Under the pieces are notes generated by a model. The model did not search any database. It had not been told where the DNA came from and saw only the letters and a program-made list of their open reading frames with translations. The translations under genes were made by a program, and so were the position numbers. A stretch of DNA of 55,651 bases from assembly GCF_000374085.1 (NCBI RefSeq), contig NZ_KB893569.1, forward strand, positions 1-55,651, in the 5' to 3' direction. Numbering within the stretch: position 1 is the stretch's first letter; the number at the start of each line of letters is the position of its first letter. Source of the DNA: Spirosoma spitsbergense DSM 19989. GTDB taxonomy: Bacteria; Bacteroidota; Bacteroidia; Cytophagales; Spirosomataceae. This document shows positions 7,667 through 16,503 of this stretch, piece by piece.

Positions 7667-8566
7667 TTAAAAAAAAGTTAGCGGTTGGGTTAAATTTATG
7701 GCCTCTACGGCCTCCCGAACGTCATGTACCCGTAGAATGGACGCACCTTTGAGCAGGGCAGTCGTGTTCAAAACAGTAGTCCCGTTTAAGGCCTCATCGG
7801 CACTGATTTTGAGTGTTTTCCAGATGGTTGTCTTCCGCGAGAGACCCACCAGTAATGGCTCCCCGAATACCTGGAAATCCGTCAGATGGTTGAGTAAAAA
7901 AAAATTTTGTTCGACGGTCTTTGCAAAGCCAAATCCGGGGTCTAAAATGACATCTTTTGCCCCAAAAGCCCGTAAACTTATCAGTTGACTAGCCAGTTCA
8001 TCGATGACTTCGGTAATCAAATCGGTATAAATAGCCAGCGAATTCATCGTTTGGGGCGTACCGCGCAGGTGCATCAGTATGTACGGAACGGAATCGGATT
8101 GGTTCAACCTGCCAACAGTGGCAAACATGGCCGGGTCGAGCGTGCCACCCGATACGTCATTGATGAGGGCCGCTCCTGACTCAATAGCCTGACGGGCTAC
8201 GTCTGCCCGAAAGGTATCAATCGACAGCAGGGTATCAGGAAAGGTAGCAAGAATGGCTTCGATAACGGGGAGCACCCGGTCGGCTTCTTCGGAGGAGCTT
8301 ACCGCATCGGCACCGGGGCGGGTGGAGTAACCACCAACATCCAGAAAGGTAGCGCCTTCGCTCAGCATCCGTTGTGCTACCTCAATAGCCCGATCAATGG
8401 ATGCGCTGTCGGTACTGATCCGGCTACCGGCAAAGAATGAATCGGGTGTAGCATTCAGAATACCCATTACAACGGGCTGCCCCAAATTGACCAGCCTTCC
8501 CCGGCAGTTCACGGAGTGCCGCCCAACGGAGTGCCGTCCAAGTGTTTTTTTCGTATCTTTCGGCAT
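7667..8566 (-). CDS. folP: Dihydropteroate synthase
   Basis: FolP condenses 4-aminobenzoate with 7,8-dihydropterin pyrophosphate to give dihydropteroate in folate synthesis. Both Pfam/PROSITE signatures are visible: VMGILNATPDSFF near residue 33 and the DVGGYSTRPGA segment near residue 75. INDVSGG, DPGFGFAKT and the C-terminal RVHDV segment follow. At 299 aa it is slightly longer than usual. The extra N-terminus contains a tandem duplication (GRHSVGRHSV) and may be non-essential. It is divergent from the DUF1599 gene, with a repeat-rich region between them. Confidence 0.95.
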   Translation of the reverse strand: MPKDTKKTLGRHSVGRHSVNCRGRLVNLGQPVVMGILNATPDSFFAGSRISTDSASIDRAIEVAQRMLSEGATFLDVGGYSTRPGADAVSSSEEADRVLPVIEAILATFPDTLLSIDTFRADVARQAIESGAALINDVSGGTLDPAMFATVGRLNQSDSVPYILMHLRGTPQTMNSLAIYTDLITEVIDELASQLISLRAFGAKDVILDPGFGFAKTVEQNFFLLNHLTDFQVFGEPLLVGLSRKTTIWKTLKISADEALNGTTVLNTTALLKGASILRVHDVREAVEAINLTQPLTFF

Positions 8567-8570
8567 TAAA

Positions 8571-8634
8571 ACTAGTCAGTTGGTTAGTCGGTGAGTCAGT
8601 TGGTATTTTCTGTGCCCGCACTGACTGACTAACG
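8571..8634. repeat. Imperfect inverted repeat of GACT/AGTC words
   Basis: The left half, with repeated AGTCAGTTGG and GTTAGTCGGTGAGTCAG words (8574-8603), faces the right half ACTGACTGACTAAC (8620-8633). The word GACTGACTAACG (8623-8634) recurs at 14252-14263 just before proS. It lies between divergent folP and the DUF1599 gene. Confidence 0.6.
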
Positions 8635-8647
8635 TATCGATTTCTTT

Positions 8648-9214
8648 GTGAACACAGAATCCCAATATCGGCAGGTTATTCAGCACTGCAAGGATTTATT
8701 CCTGAAAAAAAATAAAGACTATGGTACAGCCTGGCGGATTCTGCGTCTGCCCAGCATCACCGACCAGATTTTCATCAAAGCCCAGCGCATCCGTACGCTA
8801 CAGGAGATGGGCGCTACCGGAGTATCAGGGGGCCGTGTGGGGGAAGGTATAGAACCGGAGTTTGTGGGTATTATCAATTACTGCGTAATGGCCCTGATTC
8901 AACTTCAGTTAGCTAGTGACAGTAATAATGGGTCGGCCAGTATGGACATTCCGGTTGGTGAACTTGAACAACTATATGACGCAGAAGTTAATCGGGTTAT
9001 GGAGCTGCTGTTTGCCAAGAACCATGATTACGGCGAAGCCTGGCGCGACATGCGGGTTAGTTCCATGACGGATATTATCCTGATGAAATTGCTCCGTACC
9101 AAACAAATTGAAGACAATCTGGGTGCTACCCTGGTTTCGGAAGGCATTGATGCCAATTATATGGATATGATCAACTACGCCGTTTTCTGTTTGATAAAAC
9201 TTAGCATTGAATGA
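8648..9214 (+). CDS. DUF1599 protein with two tandem copies of the domain
   Basis: This 188-aa protein starts at GTG 8648. It contains two related halves: residues ~10-60 with LFLKKNKDYGTAWRILRLPSI and IKAQRIRTLQEMG, and residues ~115-180 with LLFAKNHDYGEAWRDMRVSSM and MKLLRTKQIEDNLG. DUF1599 resembles nucleotide pyrophosphohydrolase-type helical proteins of unknown substrate. It is conserved in Bacteroidetes next to folP and BT_3928-type genes. The last codon overlaps the next gene (ATGA at 9211), implying translational coupling. Confidence 0.9.
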   Translation: MNTESQYRQVIQHCKDLFLKKNKDYGTAWRILRLPSITDQIFIKAQRIRTLQEMGATGVSGGRVGEGIEPEFVGIINYCVMALIQLQLASDSNNGSASMDIPVGELEQLYDAEVNRVMELLFAKNHDYGEAWRDMRVSSMTDIILMKLLRTKQIEDNLGATLVSEGIDANYMDMINYAVFCLIKLSIE

Positions 9215-10356
9215 ACCCAGCGACCTTATCCCCCAAAATCAAAACCGGTACGCCACCGATGCTGATTGCTGCCCGAATTGCCCGCATTCTGGTTGGGTGC
9301 GTTTTTATCTTCTCGGGCCTGATTAAACTGAACGACCCGGTGGGTACGCAGATTAAGTTTGAGGAATATTTTGAGGTCTTCGCCCAGGACGTACCCATGC
9401 TGCATGATTTCTTCATGGCCCTGGTACCCTTTACGCTGGTGATGTCGGTGCTGTTTTGTGCGGCCGAAATCATTCTGGGAGTAGCCCTGCTGGCATCCTA
9501 CAAACCCAAGGTTACGGTCTGGCTGTTGTTCTTCCTGATTACTTTCTTTACGTTCCTGACGTTCTATTCCGCTTATTTCGACCGGGTAACCGACTGCGGT
9601 TGTTTTGGGGACGCTATCAAACTAAAACCCTGGACATCGTTCGGAAAAGACGTTGTGCTCACGGTGCTCATTCTGTTTATCATCGGTCACCGGAACAGGC
9701 TGCGTTCCCGAAAAACGGGCTGGCTGGTTGCCCTGACCACCGTACTGACCCTGGGACTGGGTATCTACGCCGTTCAGTTTCTACCCCCCGTCGATATGCT
9801 GCCTTATGCCGTGGGTAAAAGCATACCGGCCGGTATGAAACCCTCGGAGCCATTGCGGTATAAGTATGTAATGGAAAAAGACGGGAAGACGGAAGAATTC
9901 GAGGCCTACCCTGCCGATAAGGCGTACACCTTCAAGGAAATGGTGCTGGTGAATGAAAAAGCAAAACCAAAAATTACGGATTACCGGGTCTGGAATGATG
10001 CAGGGGACTTTACGGAGCAAACGTTCGAGGGAAACAAGCTCTTTATCATCATAAAAGACACCAAAGACATCGACCCCGGAAGCCTGCCCGCTATCCGGTC
10101 GCTGGTAGAGGGTCTGAAAGGGTCAACCGTCTCTCCCTATATTCTCACCTCTACGAATGACGATGACATAAAGGCCTTTCAGAAGGAGTATCAGCTTACA
10201 ACCGTGCCCTACTACAAAGCTGATGCTACCGTCCTGAAAACGATTATGCGCTCTAATCCCGGCACCTGGCTTATGAGCAATGGAGTCGTTAAAGGCAAGT
10301 GGCATTATAACACGACTCCGAATGCGGAGGAAATAAAGAGAATTGTGAATGAGTGA
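9211..10356 (+). CDS. BT_3928-type membrane protein (DoxX-like plus thioredoxin-like part)
   Basis: This 381-aa protein has about four N-terminal membrane helices in residues 15-190, with the DoxX-like FSGLIKLNDPVG and TDCGCFGDAIKL motifs. A further helix follows, then a soluble C-terminal part with a thioredoxin-like fold (FIIIKDTKDIDPGSL, TVPYYKAD, GTWLMSNGVVKGKW) but no CxxC pair there. The CGCFGD motif in the membrane part is shared with MauE/DoxX-like quinone or thiol redox partners. A role in envelope redox chemistry is inferred. The gene overlaps the DUF1599 gene, and its stop codon lies in the first arm of a long inverted repeat. Confidence 0.85.
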   Translation: MNPATLSPKIKTGTPPMLIAARIARILVGCVFIFSGLIKLNDPVGTQIKFEEYFEVFAQDVPMLHDFFMALVPFTLVMSVLFCAAEIILGVALLASYKPKVTVWLLFFLITFFTFLTFYSAYFDRVTDCGCFGDAIKLKPWTSFGKDVVLTVLILFIIGHRNRLRSRKTGWLVALTTVLTLGLGIYAVQFLPPVDMLPYAVGKSIPAGMKPSEPLRYKYVMEKDGKTEEFEAYPADKAYTFKEMVLVNEKAKPKITDYRVWNDAGDFTEQTFEGNKLFIIIKDTKDIDPGSLPAIRSLVEGLKGSTVSPYILTSTNDDDIKAFQKEYQLTTVPYYKADATVLKTIMRSNPGTWLMSNGVVKGKWHYNTTPNAEEIKRIVNE

Positions 10357-10441
10357 ATGAGCGAGTGAGTGAATCGGTATGCTCAGACCAACTGTGTATA
10401 TCAGTTATTCACTCATCCACTCATTTGCTCATTCGCTCATT
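10347..10441. repeat. Simple-word inverted repeat (GAGT/GAAT) before aroK
   Basis: The left arm (10347-10374), made of GAAT, GAGT and GAGC words, faces a right arm (10407-10441), made of ATTC, ACTC and GCTC words. Over 28 positions only about 5 differ, all transitions. The left arm overlaps the upstream stop codon and the right arm ends 4 nt before the aroK ATG. Confidence 0.75.
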
Positions 10442-10445
10442 GCGA

Positions 10446-10952
10446 ATGAAAAACATCTTCCTGATTGGCATGCCATCGTCTGGCAAGAGTACGCTGGGTA
10501 AGCGCATTGCCGCTATCCTTCACTACCGTTTTGTTGATACCGATAAAGTTATTGTTCGTGAAGAAGGACGCTCAATAGCCGAAATTTTTGCCCGGTCAGG
10601 CGAAGCGTACTTCCGGGAAACCGAACGGGATATGCTGCGTTCAATCCGGGCCGGATCGAACCTGGTAGTCTCGACGGGTGGTGGGATGCCCTGTTTTCAT
10701 GGCAACATGGACTATATCAACGCTACTGGTGTGTCTATCTTTCTGGATGTGCCGGTACCTGTGCTTGCCCGGCGTATTCTGGCTCACGCGCATGAAGACA
10801 GGCCACTCAATAACGCCAGCGACCCCGAACTACTGGCCACGCTACAGAAACGCTACGAAGACAGATTCCCGGTTTATACGCAGGCCAACATCATTATTTC
10901 CGGCGAAACAACCGAGGATGAAGTATTAAGACGGGTGGGTGAATGGCTTTAA
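10446..10952 (+). CDS. aroK: Shikimate kinase
   Basis: AroK phosphorylates shikimate with ATP in the chorismate pathway. ATG 10446 is chosen because it gives the usual ~168-aa length and begins directly with MKNIFLIGMPSSGKST, placing the Walker A loop at residues 8-15. A start at 10353 would translate the repeat. Other family features follow: DTDKVI (shikimate-binding Asp), an Arg in AYFRETE, STGGG, and the LID Arg in EDRPL. The stop codon lies within the arm of a perfect terminator hairpin. Confidence 0.93.
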   Translation: MKNIFLIGMPSSGKSTLGKRIAAILHYRFVDTDKVIVREEGRSIAEIFARSGEAYFRETERDMLRSIRAGSNLVVSTGGGMPCFHGNMDYINATGVSIFLDVPVPVLARRILAHAHEDRPLNNASDPELLATLQKRYEDRFPVYTQANIIISGETTEDEVLRRVGEWL

Positions 10953-10992
10953 GCAAAACAGGCCTTTCGCGAGAGAGGCCTGTTTTGCTTAA
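10949..10992. terminator. Perfect 17-bp hairpin after aroK
   Basis: Arms TTAAGCAAAACAGGCCT (10949-10965) and AGGCCTGTTTTGCTTAA (10976-10992) flank a 10-nt loop. The aroK stop codon is inside the first arm. It lies between convergent aroK and the FadL-type gene and can serve both. Confidence 0.8.
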
Positions 10993-11010
10993 AGAATGCG
11001 CTGATTTCAC

Positions 11011-12567
11011 TCAGAAAAAAGTACCTACAGACAGCGTAACGGTTGTGTTGTTGTTGTTGATTTGAGCGGATCCGTAGTTGGCCGTGTTGGGTAGCGTATA
11101 GGGCGTATAGGCCGATTTAAACGTGTTGAATGTGCCCGCCACATCCGCAAAGAAGCGATCATTCCGAATGCCAAGCCCACCCGATACGAGAAGTTTACTC
11201 CGGTCTATATTATCCAGCTGACGCAGGTAGGGATCGGGTAGATAGGCAGCTCCCCCCCGGATACGAAACAAGCCAGCCCGAAACTCCGCCCCAGCCCGAA
11301 AATTTATCGTGTTCTGGTAGGTATTCTGAACGGACGTACGCACGGAATTTTTGAAATCACTATTCGCCTGTGCGTTGCTGTTGTCGGATGTGCTGGCCCG
11401 CAGACCACCGTAACCGACGTATTCGGCCGAAGCGGTCAGGAAACCAAGTTTACCTTTCCCCAAAAACACCGTAGCGCCCCCCGATGCCCGGAATGGCGAT
11501 GTTACGCTGTAATTGAAATCATTGGGCTGAACATCCACCGTACTATTGTTAAGTAACGTACGATCAAAAGCCACCGCACTCACGCTCTGCGAGAACGTTT
11601 CCCGTAAACTCATGAACGTTGGCGTGGCCACGTTCGCACCAATCTGTATGTCAGGCGTTAGTTTATAGATGGTACCAACCGATACGTTAAATCCATTGCC
11701 TTTAACGCTTAACTGATCGCGTTGCGAGTAGTTGTCAAGCACGGTTCCGTTCACAACGTACTCAGTAAGCACATTGTCGTAAGTGTACCGTACGCTGGAC
11801 AGGCCCAGGTTTATACCCAGATAGAGTTTATCGTCCAGATTTCCCGCGTACCCGAATGTCCACTGCGACTGCGCCCCGGATGAGGTGAAGGTATTGCGCT
11901 GGTCGCGGGGGTTGAGTGGATCGAACCGGCTGTAGGGAGGACGACTGTTAGCCTGCCCCTGAGAGTCGGTAAAGGGCGTGCCATCGATCAAATACTGTTG
12001 ATAGGCTGCAGCAAGCAGATCAGTGGCCTGATTGGTGTTCGGGTCATACTGGGCATCTATCTGAGCACCCGTTACATTACGGCTGTTGGCATCCAGAATG
12101 ATTGGGTCGATAAACGAACTGCGATTGTTGCGCCCCTGAAAGGTAAACTGATTGAAATAGTTGATATTCTGGTGATACCCTACGCCAAACGTAGAGCGTT
12201 TCCAGCGACCACCGTCTTTACCACCCCCGGCAAAAATAAGGCCCAGCTGCCCGACGGAGAACTTGGCTCCGTTATTCGGGGTGGTAGTGCCCAGATACGC
12301 TGACTGCGTGTTGTTCAGGTTGATGGTCGGGCTAATACTGACCTCGGAGCGGTTGTAGAAGGCAAGACCCGCCGGGTTGCCGAACAGCGAACTGGCATCC
12401 CCACCGAGCGCGGTCTGGTTCCCGCCAAGCCCCCGAAAACGGGCAGTACCATTCTGTTGTATCTCCGAGAACCGGAAGGCCTCCCCCGCGTAAATATCGC
12501 CGGTTTGCCCGAAAGCTATGTCAGCACCCAAAAGAAAAGCTGACAGAAAAAATAGTCGAGTAATCAT
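11011..12567 (-). CDS. FadL/OmpP1-type outer membrane beta-barrel protein
   Basis: This 518-aa protein has a signal peptide (cut after about residue 20, ...IAFGQ) and the N-terminal FadL-type motif FRGLGGNQTALGGDASSLFGNPAGLAFY. Alternating amphipathic strands follow to a C-terminal Phe (LSVGTFF). In Bacteroidetes such proteins are often labelled hemin receptor or long-chain fatty acid transporter; by family they are channels for hydrophobic compounds. The substrate cannot be told from sequence. It is transcribed in the same direction as the lipoprotein gene upstream, but a terminator separates them. Confidence 0.85.
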   Translation of the reverse strand: MITRLFFLSAFLLGADIAFGQTGDIYAGEAFRFSEIQQNGTARFRGLGGNQTALGGDASSLFGNPAGLAFYNRSEVSISPTINLNNTQSAYLGTTTPNNGAKFSVGQLGLIFAGGGKDGGRWKRSTFGVGYHQNINYFNQFTFQGRNNRSSFIDPIILDANSRNVTGAQIDAQYDPNTNQATDLLAAAYQQYLIDGTPFTDSQGQANSRPPYSRFDPLNPRDQRNTFTSSGAQSQWTFGYAGNLDDKLYLGINLGLSSVRYTYDNVLTEYVVNGTVLDNYSQRDQLSVKGNGFNVSVGTIYKLTPDIQIGANVATPTFMSLRETFSQSVSAVAFDRTLLNNSTVDVQPNDFNYSVTSPFRASGGATVFLGKGKLGFLTASAEYVGYGGLRASTSDNSNAQANSDFKNSVRTSVQNTYQNTINFRAGAEFRAGLFRIRGGAAYLPDPYLRQLDNIDRSKLLVSGGLGIRNDRFFADVAGTFNTFKSAYTPYTLPNTANYGSAQINNNNTTVTLSVGTFF

Positions 12568-12648
12568 GGATATAATTTTGATAGGTCCGTATATATCATT
12601 TGACAGAAAATACGGCTTTATGTTTAATCCTACTACTATTAATAACGA

Positions 12649-12683
12649 AAAAGCCCATCGTTTGTCCTAAACGATGGGCTTTT
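12649..12683 (-). terminator. Terminator after the repetitive lipoprotein gene
   Basis: Arms AAAAGCCCATCGTTT and AAACGATGGGCTTTT (12649-12663, 12669-12683) pair perfectly with a 5-nt loop. A short T-rich tail on the minus strand completes a strong intrinsic terminator. Confidence 0.85.
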
Positions 12684-12705
12684 ATTTCAACTATTTTATC
12701 AGATT

Positions 12706-14043
12706 TTACCGGGGGCCTCTGGAACCACCCCCGCCACCACCACCACCACCGGAGTAGCCTCCACCACCTGACGGGGCACTTGGTGCGCTGTAGGAACGCT
12801 GGGGAGCACTGTAGGTTGGTTGTGATTGCTGAAAACTACGCTGTGGTGCGCTATAGGTTTGTTGCGAAGGTTGATAGCTTGGCTGGCTGGCACTCCCACG
12901 AGACCCGTTGTAACTACCTAAGTTACTGGGTGAACTATAGCTTCCCCGGCTGTTCTGACGGGGAGTGGCGTAATAATCGCTGCTGGATCGGCCACCCGAC
13001 GAAGGCGTTGAACTGTTGTACGACGGTGCGGGGCTGTTAACCGAATTGCCACCTCTGGACGAACCGTTGCCGTTGTCATAGTAGTAGCTACTACCACCCC
13101 GGGTACCGCTGCGCGGAGTAGCATAATACCCGTTTGATGTATTACCGCCGGATGTATTACCGGTATAAGCGGGTGTACCGGCCGTTCTGCCACCGCTGCT
13201 GCTGCGGGGCGTATTTACAAAAGCGTCATTGTACCGGTTGGTTGAACTTCCGGCACGGGCACCATACGTACGGTTACTGGCACGGTATGGGTCAGCCCCG
13301 GTTACGTAGCTGTTGTTAACGTAGGAATTACCATAGTAAGAACTGCCATAATAGCCTCCGTATCCACCACCGTAGTAGCTACTATAGAATGGACTATTGT
13401 ATCCGCCAAATCCATACGAGTTGAACGGCGAATAGAAACTGTTGTAGCCAAAAGGCGAATAGAACGGGCTATACGCATAAGAACCGTAGAAGGGAGAGTA
13501 GAACGGGCTGCCGAAGCCAAACCCAAAACTATTGTACCCATAACCACCCAGCCCCATGCCAAGTCCTAAGCCCAGACCGTTATAAAAACCCGTGTTGTTA
13601 TACCCCCAGCGATTCCAGCTGTACGCCGATGTAGTGGCTGAGTTGTATCCATTTACAAAGCCGGAGTTATAGGCATTGGTGCCATCATTATTCCAGCCCG
13701 GATCGGGCGAAAGGCCCCGGTTCAATTTGCGGGCACTCAGTTCCGTATAGTACTCATCTGTATTAGTACCGCCATTGGCCGCGTACTGCTCGTCGTTGTA
13801 ATCCGGATTAGCATTACGAAGCGAACGTTGCTGCTGGCGGCTATACCGCTGTGATGGCGCATTTCTGGAAGCCACCGAGCTATAGTCGGATGAATTGCTG
13901 GCGTACACGGCAGCATTGCCGGAATTGCCATACAGGTCATCCACTTCACCAGCGTTCTGGGCAGTCTTGAGGCTGGAGCTACAACTCCAGAAACCCATCA
14001 GCAAAGCCAGTGTCAGGTAAGAATATGGTTGTTGCTTTTTCAT
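12706..14043 (-). CDS. Gly/Tyr/Ser-rich lipoprotein
   Basis: This 445-aa protein has a lipoprotein signal ending in the lipobox WSC at about residue 21. The middle (residues ~150-240) is made of Gly, Tyr, Phe, Ser and Asn, with repeated FYSPF and YGG units. The C-terminal part has three or four repeats containing YYATPR and SRG, then QPSYSAPQRS units, and ends in a long Gly run (GGGYSGGG..., then SRGPR). There is no enzyme motif. The composition suggests an adhesive or extended surface structure. Low complexity makes homology searches unreliable. A near-consensus -7 element (TATATTTA) lies on the minus strand near 14090. Confidence 0.75.
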   Translation of the reverse strand: MKKQQPYSYLTLALLMGFWSCSSSLKTAQNAGEVDDLYGNSGNAAVYASNSSDYSSVASRNAPSQRYSRQQQRSLRNANPDYNDEQYAANGGTNTDEYYTELSARKLNRGLSPDPGWNNDGTNAYNSGFVNGYNSATTSAYSWNRWGYNNTGFYNGLGLGLGMGLGGYGYNSFGFGFGSPFYSPFYGSYAYSPFYSPFGYNSFYSPFNSYGFGGYNSPFYSSYYGGGYGGYYGSSYYGNSYVNNSYVTGADPYRASNRTYGARAGSSTNRYNDAFVNTPRSSSGGRTAGTPAYTGNTSGGNTSNGYYATPRSGTRGGSSYYYDNGNGSSRGGNSVNSPAPSYNSSTPSSGGRSSSDYYATPRQNSRGSYSSPSNLGSYNGSRGSASQPSYQPSQQTYSAPQRSFQQSQPTYSAPQRSYSAPSAPSGGGGYSGGGGGGGGGSRGPR

Positions 14044-14114
14044 TTGGCAAGGGAATTAAAGTAAAGAAGGCTCATATAAACTCTGCTCTAAATATATAAC
14101 ACAGAATTACCCTG

Positions 14115-14149
14115 TTTGATTACAAAAATAGCGCAAAAAACTATCTTTG
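14115..14149 (+). promoter_or_regulatory. Bacteroidetes-type promoter for proS
   Basis: TATCTTTG at 14142-14149 fits the -7 consensus TAnnTTTG. A TTTG at 14115-14118 lies 23 nt upstream, slightly wide for a -33 box. Transcription would start near 14156, leaving a leader of ~110 nt that contains the hairpin at 14212-14252. Confidence 0.55.
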
Positions 14150-14211
14150 CAAGTTATCAGGTATTAGATTTCAATTAACCAGTCAAGGTTTAATCCTACA
14201 TTAAAAAAAGC

Positions 14212-14263
14212 CGGTAAGGTAGTGAATTGGTCAGCCACTCACTACCTTACCGACTGACTAACG
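14212..14263. repeat. Hairpin and shared GACT word just before proS
   Basis: Arms CGGTAAGGTAGTGA (14212-14225) and TCACTACCTTACCG (14239-14252) pair perfectly around a 13-nt loop. They are followed by GACTGACTAACG, identical to 8623-8634, and then the proS ATG at 14265. Confidence 0.75.
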
Positions 14264-14264
14264 C

Positions 14265-15737
14265 ATGGCAAAAGCAATTCCGTCCCGTAGTGAAAACTAC
14301 TCCGAGTGGTATAATGAGTTAATTAAGAAGGCCGACCTGGCCGAAAATTCAGCCGTCCGGGGCTGTATGATCATCAAGCCCTATGGCTACTCCATCTGGG
14401 AAAAAATGCAGCGGGCGCTGGATGATATGTTCAAGGAAACGGGCCACTCCAACGCTTATTTCCCCCTGTTTATCCCAAAATCATACTTAAGCAAAGAAGC
14501 TTCGCACGTGGCGGGGTTTGCCAAAGAATGTGCCGTTGTGACGCACTACCGGCTCAAAAATGCGGAAGATGGCTCGGGTATTATTGTAGACCCCGATGCC
14601 AAACTGGAAGAAGAACTCATTGTGCGGCCAACCTCGGAAACGGTCATCTGGAGTAGCTACAAAAACTGGATTCAGTCGTACCGCGACCTGCCCCTGCTTA
14701 TTAACCAATGGGCCAACGTGGTACGCTGGGAAATGCGTACCCGGTTGTTCCTGCGTACCGCCGAATTCCTCTGGCAGGAAGGCCATACGGCCCACGCCAC
14801 CTCCGACGAAGCCCAGGCCGAAACCCGGCAGATGCTCGACATATATGCCCAGTTTGCGGAAGAATGGATGGCCGTACCGGTCATAAAAGGGGCCAAAACG
14901 GCCAACGAACGGTTTGCCGGGGCCGAAGATACGCTCTGTATTGAAGCGCTGATGCAGGATGGCAAAGCGCTTCAGGCGGGTACATCCCACTTTCTGGGTC
15001 AGAATTTCGCGAAGGCGTTCGATGTGCAGTTCCTCACCAAACAGAATCAACTGGAGTACGTTTGGGGTACCTCCTGGGGCGTATCAACCCGGCTGATGGG
15101 CGCGCTTATCATGGCCCATTCCGACGATGATGGCCTGGTACTGCCGCCTAAACTGGCTCCCATTCAGGTCGTTATTGTCCCCATTTACCGCACAGAAGAG
15201 CAACTAGAGCAATTGTCGGCCAAAATAAAGCCGTTGGTGAAGGAACTGAAAAAGGCCGGTGTTCTGGTCAAATATGATGACTCCGATGCCAACAAGCCCG
15301 GCTGGAAATTTGCCGAGTATGAACTGCGGGGCGTTCCCGTTCGGCTGGCCATGGGCGGTCGTGACCTGGAGAACGGTACCGTTGAAATAGCCCGGCGCGA
15401 CCTTAAAACCAAAGAAACGGTACCCTTCGATGGACTCACGGAACGAATTGTGGCCCTGCTCGACGACATTCAGCGGACTATCTACGAGAAAGCCCGTGCC
15501 TTCCGGCAGGAAAACACGTTCCGGGTCGACACGTTCGAGCAGTTTCAGGAACAAATCGAGAAAGGTGGCTTTATACTGGCGCATTGGGACGGCACATCAG
15601 AAACTGAAGAAACCATCAAGGAAATGACCAAAGCCACTATCCGCTGCATCCCCTTTGATCAGGAACCGGAAGAAGGAACGGACGTGTATTCCGGCAAGCC
15701 ATCGAAAGGGCGGGTCGTGTTTGCCCGGGCCTACTAG
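14265..15737 (+). CDS. proS: Prolyl-tRNA synthetase (archaeal/eukaryal type)
   Basis: ProS charges tRNA-Pro. The 490-aa length and motifs mark the shorter archaeal/eukaryal-type enzyme, which lacks the bacterial editing insertion. Features are the class II motif 2 region (RPTSETVIW, then [26 protein letters not shown]), [14 protein letters not shown] and motif 3 ([28 protein letters not shown]). The anticodon-binding domain begins at about residue 300, and a C-terminal extension ends in ARAY. It has its own promoter and a leader with a perfect hairpin. Confidence 0.97.
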   Translation: MAKAIPSRSENYSEWYNELIKKADLAENSAVRGCMIIKPYGYSIWEKMQRALDDMFKETGHSNAYFPLFIPKSYLSKEASHVAGFAKECAVVTHYRLKNAEDGSGIIVDPDAKLEEELIVRPTSETVIWSSYKNWIQSYRDLPLLINQWANVVRWEMRTRLFLRTAEFLWQEGHTAHATSDEAQAETRQMLDIYAQFAEEWMAVPVIKGAKTANERFAGAEDTLCIEALMQDGKALQAGTSHFLGQNFAKAFDVQFLTKQNQLEYVWGTSWGVSTRLMGALIMAHSDDDGLVLPPKLAPIQVVIVPIYRTEEQLEQLSAKIKPLVKELKKAGVLVKYDDSDANKPGWKFAEYELRGVPVRLAMGGRDLENGTVEIARRDLKTKETVPFDGLTERIVALLDDIQRTIYEKARAFRQENTFRVDTFEQFQEQIEKGGFILAHWDGTSETEETIKEMTKATIRCIPFDQEPEEGTDVYSGKPSKGRVVFARAY

Positions 15738-15811
15738 CGCCAAATAGATCGACGGCTTGACCCGGGTTAATTCGGTATAAAACAGGGGCAGGTAAACCGA
15801 AAAAAAGAGGA

Positions 15812-15845
15812 TAGTGTGCTGGGGGGGGCTCCTTCCAGCACACTA
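15812..15845 (+). terminator. Hairpin downstream of proS
   Basis: Arms TAGTGTGCTGG and CCAGCACACTA (15812-15822, 15835-15845) enclose a loop that begins with a run of G. A short T-rich stretch follows. Likely a terminator for proS. Confidence 0.65.
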
Positions 15846-15977
15846 TTCGTTCATTTTCTGGTCAAAATCCTGAACTTTTGACCGCAGCAACGAGTTGGTC
15901 AAAAGTTAGCGTACAACCAAACCATGTCGGAAAATCCGGTATTTAATGACTACGCTCCCAACAAAACACATAGCATT

Positions 15978-16430
15978 ATGGCACAAGCAAAATCTGGTGA
16001 CACCGTTCAGGTGCATTATACCGGAACCCTCTCCGATGGCACTATATTCGATTCATCGGAAGGTCGTACTCCCCTGGAGTTTACCGTGGGCAGTGGTCAG
16101 GTGATCAAAGGCTTCGATGATGGCGTGGCGGGTATGAATCCCGGCGAAAAAAAAACCATAAATATTCCGGTAGAAGATGCCTACGGGGCAACCAACGAGG
16201 AAATGATCTTTACGCTGAACCGGACGGATATACCAGAGGATATTCCACTGGAAGTGGGCTCAACCCTCAATATGCATGAGGACGGGAATCCACGCCCTGT
16301 TCCCGTTATTATTCGCGATCTGACCGATACCAGCGTAACGCTCGATGCCAATCATCCCCTGGCCGGTCATGCACTGACTTTTGACGTTGAACTGGTCGGC
16401 GTGAAATCGCCATCAGGCTTGATTTTATAA
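15978..16430 (+). CDS. SlyD-like FKBP-type peptidyl-prolyl isomerase
   Basis: The start at ATG 15978 gives MAQAKSGDTVQVHYTG, the usual beginning of SlyD-like proteins. An upstream in-frame ATG at 15924 would add 18 unrelated residues. Of 150 aa, the FKBP half (GTIFDSSEGRTPLEFTVGSGQVIKGFDDG) is followed by the insert-in-flap chaperone part (AYGATNEEMIFTLNRTDIP...), then the return to NHPLAGHALTFDVELV. The His-rich tail of E. coli SlyD is missing. It folds proteins in the cytoplasm. Confidence 0.9.
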   Translation: MAQAKSGDTVQVHYTGTLSDGTIFDSSEGRTPLEFTVGSGQVIKGFDDGVAGMNPGEKKTINIPVEDAYGATNEEMIFTLNRTDIPEDIPLEVGSTLNMHEDGNPRPVPVIIRDLTDTSVTLDANHPLAGHALTFDVELVGVKSPSGLIL

Positions 16431-16438
16431 GTAACAGG

Positions 16439-16503
16439 TACCGAAAAGGAGGAGCGGGAAGAGAATAATCAAATTATTCCCTTCCCGCTCCTCCTTTTCG
16501 GTA
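16439..16503. terminator. 31-bp bidirectional terminator
   Basis: Arms at 16439-16469 and 16473-16503 are complementary at 30 of 31 positions with a 3-nt loop, beginning with TACCGAAAAGGAGGAGCGGG. It fills the space between two convergent genes. The second arm ends at the stop codon of the next gene. Confidence 0.85.

Noticed and set aside
10353-10445. Longer N-terminus for shikimate kinase
   Set aside because: The extra 31 codons translate the word-repeat hairpin, and the kinase family begins at ATG 10446 right before its ATP-binding loop.
12706-14043. Repetitive frames on both strands of the lipoprotein gene as separate genes
   Set aside because: They are shadows of the low-complexity codons; only the 445-aa frame has a signal peptide and lipobox.
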